Source: Actinomycetes bacterium (GTDB taxonomy: Bacteria; Actinomycetota; Thermoleophilia; Solirubrobacterales; 70-9). Taken from it: a DNA stretch of 39,181 nucleotides. Location of the stretch: NCBI GenBank assembly GCA_023436605.1, contig JAEZIQ010000051.1, forward strand, positions 1 to 39,181. The letters are read 5' to 3'. The stretch's first letter is position 1; each line of letters begins with the position of its first letter. Below are positions 33,525-39,181 of the stretch, one piece after another. The position numbers were made by a program, and so were the translations under genes. Under the pieces are notes generated by a model. The model was not told where the DNA came from. It did no database searches and saw only the letters and a list, made by a program, of their open reading frames with translations.

Positions 33525-36236
33525 ATGTTCGTACGTTCAGTCCGGCGCGGCTCTGATCGGCGCCCGTCGCGCGGCGCCTCGAAGCAGACCGCCAAGGCCG
33601 ACAAGCCGACCAGGGAACCACTCCGCCAGCATCACCTCGACCTGATCGGTCTCGGCTGCATCCTGCTCGGGATCTACCTCGTTTTCGTGCTCTATTTCGG
33701 CTGGAACGGGGGTCGGGTCGGATCCGGCATGAGCGACGGCCTGATGTACCTCTTCGGACTGGTCGCATACCTCGCGCCGATCGCCCTTTTCGCCGCCGGC
33801 GCAATGGCGATCTTCCGGCCCGCGGTTCCCACGACCCGCCCGCTTCGGACCGGAGCGGCGATCCTCTTCGCTGGCATGCTGCTGGCATTCGCGGGGGGAA
33901 CTTTCGGACTCGGAGGCGGCCGTCCCGACCGGATCACATATTTTGACCCGGGCTGGTTCCCCGATCACGGCGGACTGTTCGGCGAATCGCTCTACTGGGC
34001 GTTCGCCAGCACCCTCCAGCCGTTCGGTGCCCACCTCTTCGCAATTTTCGCGCTGATCGCAGGAGTGCTCCTGTTGACCGGGATGACCGTTGCCACGGTG
34101 CTTGGCCGGAGTGGCAAGGCGGTGAAGAAAGCAGGGACGACCTCGGTCGAGAAGACCAGGACCTTCGCCCGGACCGCGATCCTCCACGACGAAAAGGACC
34201 CCGGCGTGACCGAAGCGATCGTCGATCCGATTCCCGTCGGCGAAGAGCCAACGGTCACGATCGGCAGCGCCGACTCGACCGACGAAATGGAGCTACCCGG
34301 CCAGGAAGCTGCTCCCGCATCGCCCTTCGCGGTCGACATCTGGGCTGACGAGAACGGGGAACCGGGAGTTTCCGACAAGACCGAACGTCTCGAGCCGATC
34401 GATATCTTCGCCGAGGGTGGGGCACATGCGGCAATTACCGGTTCCGGTCCCGGCACCGCTGTAGTCGAGCCCGGTTCCGACGACGGAAGCGGATCTGACG
34501 GCGATGATGGCAATTCGGTCTTCAGTGACGATTTCGAAGAGGAGCTCAAACAGCTCGAAGAGGAGTTCGACGAGGCGCCGGAGCCCGAACCCGACCCTGA
34601 ACCTGAACCCGAGCCGGTCGCCGAGCCCGCTCAGGGGGGCAAGGAAGAACAGCTTTCGCTGACGCCACAGGGCGAGAAGCGCGGCGCGACTCTCTCCGAG
34701 GAGATCACCTACCGGCCGCCCCCGTTCAAGGTCCTTGAGAAAGGCCAGAAGGGCGGAGGTCCCGATCCGGCCGAGCAGAAGGAACTTGCGCGCAAACTGG
34801 TCGAGACTCTCGGGCACTTCGGGGTCGAGGCAAAGGTTGTGGGCGTGGTCACCGGACCGCATGTCTCGCGTTTCGAGCTTCAGCTCGCCCCCGGGACCAA
34901 GGTCAAGAAGGTTTCCGAACTGGCCAACGACCTCGCCTACGCGCTCGCTTCAACCGACATCCGGATCCTGGCTCCGATCCCGGGCAAGCAGGCGGTCGGC
35001 GTCGAGGTGCCCAACTCGAGCCGCAACATGGTGCGCCTCGGAGACATCTATGGCAAGCCGAAGGAGAAGGACTCACCGCTCCTGGCATGGCTCGGTAAGG
35101 GAATCGACGGCAAGGCCGTGTCGACCGACCTCGCGAAGATGCCCCACGTGCTGGTCGCCGGCACGACCGGATCGGGCAAGTCGGGCTGCGTAAACGCGGT
35201 GCTTTCGTCCATCCTCATGCGCTCCTCGCCGAACGAGGTTCGCCTGGTGCTGGTCGATCCAAAGCAGGTCGAGCTGAACCATTACGAGGCGGTCCCGCAT
35301 CTGTTGACCCCGGTGGTCACCAATCCGAAGCTGGCCGCCAACGTGCTGAATAACCTGATCGCCGAGATGGAGACACGGTACGGCCTGATGAAGGAAGCCC
35401 GGGCGAGAAACATCGAGGACTACAACAAGGCCAAGACCGCCGAAGGCGAGCCACGCCTGCCGTACATCCTCTGCGTGATCGACGAGCTGGCCGACCTGAT
35501 GATGGTCGCTCCGGCCGACGTCGAGGCCTCGATCATCCGGCTCGCCCAGAAGTCGAGGGCAACCGGTATTCACCTGCTGCTCGCCACCCAGCGGCCTTCG
35601 ACCGACATCATCACCGGCACGATCAAGGTCAACATTCCTTCGCGAATCGCTTTTGCCGTCTCATCCCAGACCGACTCCCGGGTCATCCTCGACCAGGGCG
35701 GCGCCGAATCACTGCTCGGCCAGGGCGACATGCTCTTCCGGGGGCCGGGCACCTCGAAGCTGGCCCGCATCCAGGGCGCTTTCGTGACCGAGGAAGAGAT
35801 CGCGCGGATCACCGAGTTCTGGGCGGCCCAGGGCGAGCCAGAGTTCGAACAGGAACTGTTGAGCGAACCGGAGACCATGCAGGAAGAGACCTCGGACAGC
35901 GAGTTCGATCCGGACCAGGACGATCTGCTGAACGAAGCGATCATGCTGGTCGTCGAAACCGAGACCGCTTCGGTCTCGATGATCCAGCGCCGCCTCAGGG
36001 TCGGCTACACACGGGCCGGCCGTCTGATCGACATGCTCGAACGCCGCGGCGTGATTTCCGGCTACGAGGGGTCGAAGCCCCGACAGGTCCTGATCACCCA
36101 TGCCGATCTTCCGCGCGTGCTTGGTGGTGCCAATGCCGGGGAGGACGGGGCGGAAGAAGCTGCGGCCGAACCGGCCACCAAGGTTCCCGCCGACGTGCTC
36201 GAAACGACCACCCCGGAAGACTCCGAAGAGTCTTGA
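33525..36236 (+). CDS. ftsK: DNA translocase FtsK/SpoIIIE
   Basis: The product (903 aa) is a membrane-anchored ATP-driven motor that pumps chromosomal DNA at the division septum. About four N-terminal membrane helices (within residues 38-190) are followed by an acidic, Pro-rich linker (EPEPDPEPEPEPVAEP). The motor has Walker A GTTGSGKSG (Lys552) and Walker B CVIDELADLMM (Asp653). A C-terminal gamma winged helix (about 799-865) has the RRLRVGYTRAGRLIDMLE motif that reads orienting DNA sequences. AAAGGA precedes the ATG by 6 nt. It is divergent from the two-component genes. Confidence 0.96.
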   Translation: MFVRSVRRGSDRRPSRGASKQTAKADKPTREPLRQHHLDLIGLGCILLGIYLVFVLYFGWNGGRVGSGMSDGLMYLFGLVAYLAPIALFAAGAMAIFRPAVPTTRPLRTGAAILFAGMLLAFAGGTFGLGGGRPDRITYFDPGWFPDHGGLFGESLYWAFASTLQPFGAHLFAIFALIAGVLLLTGMTVATVLGRSGKAVKKAGTTSVEKTRTFARTAILHDEKDPGVTEAIVDPIPVGEEPTVTIGSADSTDEMELPGQEAAPASPFAVDIWADENGEPGVSDKTERLEPIDIFAEGGAHAAITGSGPGTAVVEPGSDDGSGSDGDDGNSVFSDDFEEELKQLEEEFDEAPEPEPDPEPEPEPVAEPAQGGKEEQLSLTPQGEKRGATLSEEITYRPPPFKVLEKGQKGGGPDPAEQKELARKLVETLGHFGVEAKVVGVVTGPHVSRFELQLAPGTKVKKVSELANDLAYALASTDIRILAPIPGKQAVGVEVPNSSRNMVRLGDIYGKPKEKDSPLLAWLGKGIDGKAVSTDLAKMPHVLVAGTTGSGKSGCVNAVLSSILMRSSPNEVRLVLVDPKQVELNHYEAVPHLLTPVVTNPKLAANVLNNLIAEMETRYGLMKEARARNIEDYNKAKTAEGEPRLPYILCVIDELADLMMVAPADVEASIIRLAQKSRATGIHLLLATQRPSTDIITGTIKVNIPSRIAFAVSSQTDSRVILDQGGAESLLGQGDMLFRGPGTSKLARIQGAFVTEEEIARITEFWAAQGEPEFEQELLSEPETMQEETSDSEFDPDQDDLLNEAIMLVVETETASVSMIQRRLRVGYTRAGRLIDMLERRGVISGYEGSKPRQVLITHADLPRVLGGANAGEDGAEEAAAEPATKVPADVLETTTPEDSEES

Positions 36237-36271
36237 GTCCCGGTCTGGCCCTGCGGCTGTAGGGTCAGGCC

Positions 36272-37591
36272 GTGGGTTCAGACGAGGAGATATTCAGGCC
36301 GGGAAGCAGCTCCGACGGGGAAGTCCGAGCGGGCATCCTGGTGACCGGTACCGAGGTGCTCACTGCGACGATTCGTGACGAGAACGGACCCTGGCTCTCC
36401 GAGCAGTTGAGCGGAATCGGGGTCGAACTCGTCGAGATCCTCGTGGTCGCCGACCACCCTGGCGACCTGCTGAGCGGACTCGAACACATGAAGTCGATCG
36501 GGATCGACCTGATCATCACCACCGGTGGGCTCGGCCCGACCGCCGATGACCTGACGGCCGAGGTGGTGGCGGCCTTCTGCGGCCGGGAGATGGAACTCGA
36601 TGAAGAGATGGAGGCGAAGATTGCCGCGATCCTCGCCCGCTTCGCGGCCAGCGCGAAACTCGACCTGAGCGCTGATGCCCTGAACGAGGCGAACCGCAAG
36701 CAGGCGATGATTCCGGTTGGCGCGGTCGCGCTCGATCCGGTCGGCACGGCTCCCGGCCTGATCGTTCCCGGCCAGTATGAGTCTGACCCGCTGGTTCTGG
36801 TGCTGCCGGGCCCCCCGCGAGAACTGCGTCCGATGTGGGAGGCAGCGCAGGGAACGCCAGAACTGCGCGAGGTCCTGGACCGGGCGACCCAACTCGAGAA
36901 GTACCGGCTGCGGATGTTCGGCACACCGGAATCGGAGCTGGCGATGAGCCTGAGGGAGATCGAGAAGGGTGGTCTCCCATTCGACGGTCTCGAGATCACG
37001 ACCTGCCTTCGCAAGGGCGAAGTGGAGGTCGACGTCCGGTACCGCGAGGCGGCGTCCGGCGCCGCCGAGCAGCTCAAGGAAGAACTTCGGCAGCGACACG
37101 AACGCTCCCTTTACAGCCTTGATGGCCGCACCGTGGATGAGGTGGTGGCGGGTCTGCTCGCCGGACGAAGGCTGGGGCTGGCGGAATCATGCAGTGCCGG
37201 ACTGCTCGCGGCGCGGATCACGGATGTGCCGGGCTCGTCGGAATACTTCGCGGGCGGGGTCGTTTCCTACTCGAACGAGGCCAAACGTGACCTGCTGGGG
37301 GTCGACCAGGGACTGCTGGACGAGTTCGGCGCGGTTTCGGCCGAGGTGGCCGAAGCGATGGCGATCGGTGCTCTGGAGAGATTCGATGCAGACGTCGCGG
37401 TGGCAATAACCGGTATTGCCGGACCGGGCGGTGGCAGCGACGAGAAGCCGGTCGGTCTGGTCCACTTCAACGTCCGGACCTCCGAAGGCGGGGTCAGGAC
37501 GGCTGCGCCGGTCATTCCGGGCGGGCGCCGGGACATCCGGGAGAGATCGGCCCTGGTCGCAATGCATCTCCTGCGGGAGATGCTTTCTTAA
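36272..37591 (+). CDS. cinA: CinA-family protein (competence/damage-inducible; nucleotide pyrophosphatase-deamidase)
   Basis: The product (439 aa) has an N-terminal MoCF-like domain (about 20-185, with LVTGTEVL and TTGGLGPTADDLT) and a C-terminal PncC-like deamidase domain (about 275-435, with AESCSAGLLAARITDVPGSS and ITGIAGPGGGSDEKPVG). The family hydrolyses ADP-ribose and nicotinamide mononucleotide, recycling pyridine nucleotides. GTG start 36 nt after ftsK. pgsA and the helix-turn-helix gene often found between ftsK and cinA are absent. recA lies downstream, the classical cinA-recA neighbourhood. The stop codon falls within repeat R2. Confidence 0.94.
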   Translation: MGSDEEIFRPGSSSDGEVRAGILVTGTEVLTATIRDENGPWLSEQLSGIGVELVEILVVADHPGDLLSGLEHMKSIGIDLIITTGGLGPTADDLTAEVVAAFCGREMELDEEMEAKIAAILARFAASAKLDLSADALNEANRKQAMIPVGAVALDPVGTAPGLIVPGQYESDPLVLVLPGPPRELRPMWEAAQGTPELREVLDRATQLEKYRLRMFGTPESELAMSLREIEKGGLPFDGLEITTCLRKGEVEVDVRYREAASGAAEQLKEELRQRHERSLYSLDGRTVDEVVAGLLAGRRLGLAESCSAGLLAARITDVPGSSEYFAGGVVSYSNEAKRDLLGVDQGLLDEFGAVSAEVAEAMAIGALERFDADVAVAITGIAGPGGGSDEKPVGLVHFNVRTSEGGVRTAAPVIPGGRRDIRERSALVAMHLLREMLS

Positions 37592-37710
37592 CTGCAGTCG
37601 GCGAGCTTCGCTCCGCCTCCCTGTTCAACCCGCCCGATCACTTCATCCATGAATGGATGATCGGGCTCTGTCCTCAGTCGGCGAGATTCGCTCCGCCTCC
37701 CTGTTCCACC
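37589..37710. repeat. Intergenic repeat R2, inverted copy after cinA (full plus partial unit)
   Basis: On the minus strand this carries the same unit as 30970-31043. The stem GCCCGATCA/TGATCGGGC brackets CCATTCATGG, followed by GGCGGAGCGAAGCTCGCC and CTGCAGTTA, whose TTA is the complement of the cinA TAA. A second, partial unit (37673-37710) repeats only the GGCGGAGCG...CTCGCCGACT module. Confidence 0.85.
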
Positions 37711-37712
37711 CG

Positions 37713-37918
37713 GCGACCCAAGGAGACATATAGGTGATGGGTCGGCTCTGCCGGTGGTGCTTCGGTGTGGTGTCCTCTGTGGATGTCAGGATTTGGTCAC
37801 GGATGCTTGGCGGAATTGTTGCTCCTGTTGCACACTTTTGAGTCTTTTTCGGGCAGGTTTGGTGCCGTGAAGCGGTGTTCCAAAGATCCGTCCGAAGCAG
37901 GACTTACTGTTCCAAAAA
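37713..37918 (+). other. Upstream region of recA, no confident gene
   Basis: This part of the 403-nt cinA-recA gap is less GC-rich than the genes. AAGGAG (37720-37725) is followed 8 nt later by GTG-ATG and an open frame to TGA at 37841 (35 codons from the GTG). Its codon use does not look coding, so I leave it as a candidate only. TGTTCCAAA occurs at 37876 and again at 37908, exactly 32 nt apart, just before the LexA box. Confidence 0.35.
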
Positions 37919-37932
37919 CGAACTTGTGTTCG
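37919..37932 (+). promoter_or_regulatory. LexA (SOS) box of recA
   Basis: CGAACTTGTGTTCG is a perfect CGAAC-N4-GTTCG palindrome, the LexA operator of actinobacteria and Firmicutes. It is 62 nt upstream of the recA ATG. LexA would repress recA here until DNA damage. The -10 and -35 hexamers are not clear. Confidence 0.88.
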
Positions 37933-37994
37933 TGTCCATCCGGGCACGAACGGACCAACGATCTGCCCGACAGGGCGGCGGCGAGGTGAATCAG

Positions 37995-39128
37995 ATGAGC
38001 GACAAGAGAATCAATGACCTGGAGCCGGCCACCGAGAAGGAGGCCAAGGCCAGAGCCGCTGCCCTCGATGCGGCACAGCGCCAGATCGAAAAGGACTTCG
38101 GTGCCGGGTCACTGATGAAGTTGGGCGACCAGGCTTCGGTGAACGTCGATGCGATCTCGACCGGCGCCCTGCCGCTGGACATCGCACTGGGTGTCGGCGG
38201 CATCCCGCGGGGTCGGATCGTCGAGATATACGGTCCGGAATCCTCCGGTAAGACGACCCTTGTCTACCACGTGATCGCCGAGGCCCAGAAGCGCGGCGGA
38301 GTCTGTGCCTTCGTCGACGCCGAACACGCGATCGACCCCGTGTATGCCCGGCGGATCGGCGTCAACACCGACGAACTGCTGGTTTCACAGCCCGACTACG
38401 GCGAGCAGGCGCTCGAAATCGTCGACGTCCTGACCCGTTCCGGTGCAGTCGACGTGGTTGCGATCGACTCGGTTGCCGCCCTGACCCCGCGGGCAGAACT
38501 CGAAGGCCAGATGGGCGACGTAACCGTCGGCCTCCAGGCCAGGCTGATGTCCCAGGCTCTGCGGAAACTGGCCGGCAACCTCAACCGGGCCAACACCCTC
38601 TGCCTGTTCACCAACCAGATCCGCGAGAAGATCGGCGTTTCCTTCGGTTCGCCGGAGACCCAGCCGGGTGGCCGGGCGCTGAAGTTCTACTCCTCGCAGC
38701 GGCTCGACATCCGGCGGATCGAGACCCTCAAGGACGGCACCGAAGCGGTGGCCAACCGGGTGCGGGTCAAGGTCGTCAAGAACAAGGTGGCGGCGCCGTT
38801 CAAACAGGCCGAGTTCGATATCGAGTACGGCCTTGGCATCTCCCGCGAGGGCAGCCTGATCGACCTCGGCATCGAACATGACCTGGTCCAGAAGTCCGGC
38901 TCGTTCTTCTCCTACGGCGAGACCCGGCTCGGTCAGGGCCGCAACAACTCGAAGCAGTTCCTGGCCGAAAACCCGGACATCGCCCTGGAGATCGAGACCC
39001 GCATCCTCAACAAGCTCGGGATTTCCCGAGACGGGTCGCCGATCGAAAGTTCGGCCCCGGAAGGGGTCGACGCCGAGACCGGTGAAGTGATCGAACCGGC
39101 CGCTGGGGCCGACCTCAAGGCGGCCTAG
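37995..39128 (+). CDS. recA: Recombinase RecA
   Basis: The product (377 aa) coats single-stranded DNA, drives strand exchange and triggers LexA self-cleavage. Walker A GPESSGKTT (Lys86), VDAEHAIDP, DSVAALTPRAE, and the L2-region SFGSPETQPGG are intact, with no intein. A polar N-terminal extension of about 14 residues precedes the E. coli-equivalent start. I take the ATG at 37995, with AGGTGA 5 nt upstream. In-frame sequence farther up would pass through the LexA box. The C-terminal tail is acidic, as usual. Confidence 0.97.
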   Translation: MSDKRINDLEPATEKEAKARAAALDAAQRQIEKDFGAGSLMKLGDQASVNVDAISTGALPLDIALGVGGIPRGRIVEIYGPESSGKTTLVYHVIAEAQKRGGVCAFVDAEHAIDPVYARRIGVNTDELLVSQPDYGEQALEIVDVLTRSGAVDVVAIDSVAALTPRAELEGQMGDVTVGLQARLMSQALRKLAGNLNRANTLCLFTNQIREKIGVSFGSPETQPGGRALKFYSSQRLDIRRIETLKDGTEAVANRVRVKVVKNKVAAPFKQAEFDIEYGLGISREGSLIDLGIEHDLVQKSGSFFSYGETRLGQGRNNSKQFLAENPDIALEIETRILNKLGISRDGSPIESSAPEGVDAETGEVIEPAAGADLKAA

Positions 39129-39142
39129 GAGCCTTCCGCCCG

Positions 39143-39162
39143 GCGGCGTCAGCGGGCGCCGC
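39143..39162 (+). terminator. Hairpin after recA
   Basis: GCGGCG and CGCCGC form a 6-bp stem around an 8-nt loop, 15 nt past the recA stop, with a weak T-rich stretch (AATTTCTC) farther on. It could be a terminator or attenuator before a following gene. An ATG at 39177 is cut by the window end and cannot be assigned. Confidence 0.35.
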
Positions 39163-39181
39163 TGGGCCAATTTCTCATGGC

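Noticed and set aside
33460..33888. Extended N terminus of the response regulator
   Set aside because: The extra frame is antisense to ftsK, Arg/Gly-rich, and precedes the conserved receiver-domain start at 33459.

Overview
The window is a 39 kb, high-GC, densely packed stretch of core housekeeping genes. It is almost entirely on the + strand, with 4-nt start/stop overlaps and many GTG and TTG starts. An actinobacterial integration host factor (mIHF) gene, a LexA box of the CGAAC-N4-GTTCG type before recA, RNase J, and a 6C-like RNA candidate all point to Actinomycetota. A two-subunit, PyrK-dependent (class 1B) dihydroorotate dehydrogenase and a Bacillus-like PyrR RNA site are unlike mycobacteria or streptomycetes. 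I infer a deep-branching actinobacterium, for example Thermoleophilia/Solirubrobacterales. That placement is inference, not something read from the sequence.

Layout. 1-490: start of a minus-strand membrane protein, a tRNA-Arg(CCG), then a gap. 491-1456: RNase Z. 1522-10454: complete UMP-biosynthesis operon pyrR-pyrB-pyrC-carA-carB-pyrK-pyrD, headed by a PyrR-binding RNA loop that runs into the pyrR start. 10654-13819: mihF, gmk, rpoZ, coaBC, dtd. 13820-21516: rimP-nusA-infB-rbfA-nrnA-truB-ribF, the classic transcription/translation cluster, preceded by a promoter and an intrinsic terminator that looks like an attenuator. 21559-24788: rpsO, a 1-Cys peroxiredoxin and pnp. 24814-30744: M16 peptidase, dapB, amidase, dapA, rnj. 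30745-33459: a break in the synteny, with two families of hairpin repeats, a 6C-like RNA candidate and a minus-strand two-component system. 33525-39128: ftsK, cinA, a second repeat cluster, and recA behind a perfect LexA box.

How the genes fit together. The pyr operon makes UMP from bicarbonate, glutamine and aspartate up to orotate, sensed by PyrR. gmk/rpoZ/coaBC/dtd serve nucleotide, RNA polymerase, CoA and translation-quality functions. The rimP-to-ribF block builds 30S subunits, initiates translation and matures tRNA. pnp, rnj, nrnA and rnz together make an RNA maturation and decay set spread through the window. dapA/dapB feed lysine and peptidoglycan synthesis.

Most notable points: (1) NusA carries a C-terminal Cys3His zinc-finger-like module followed by a roughly 100-residue acidic tail, with ylxR missing from its usual place; (2) the rimP-nusA leader has a U8 terminator and a competing hairpin; (3) there is a Bacillus-type PyrR loop at a TTG start; (4) two intergenic repeat families, each present as inverted copies, show compensatory base-pair changes; (5) a 6C-like double hairpin lies beside the histidine kinase gene. 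I found no CRISPR array, prophage, transposase or defence system.
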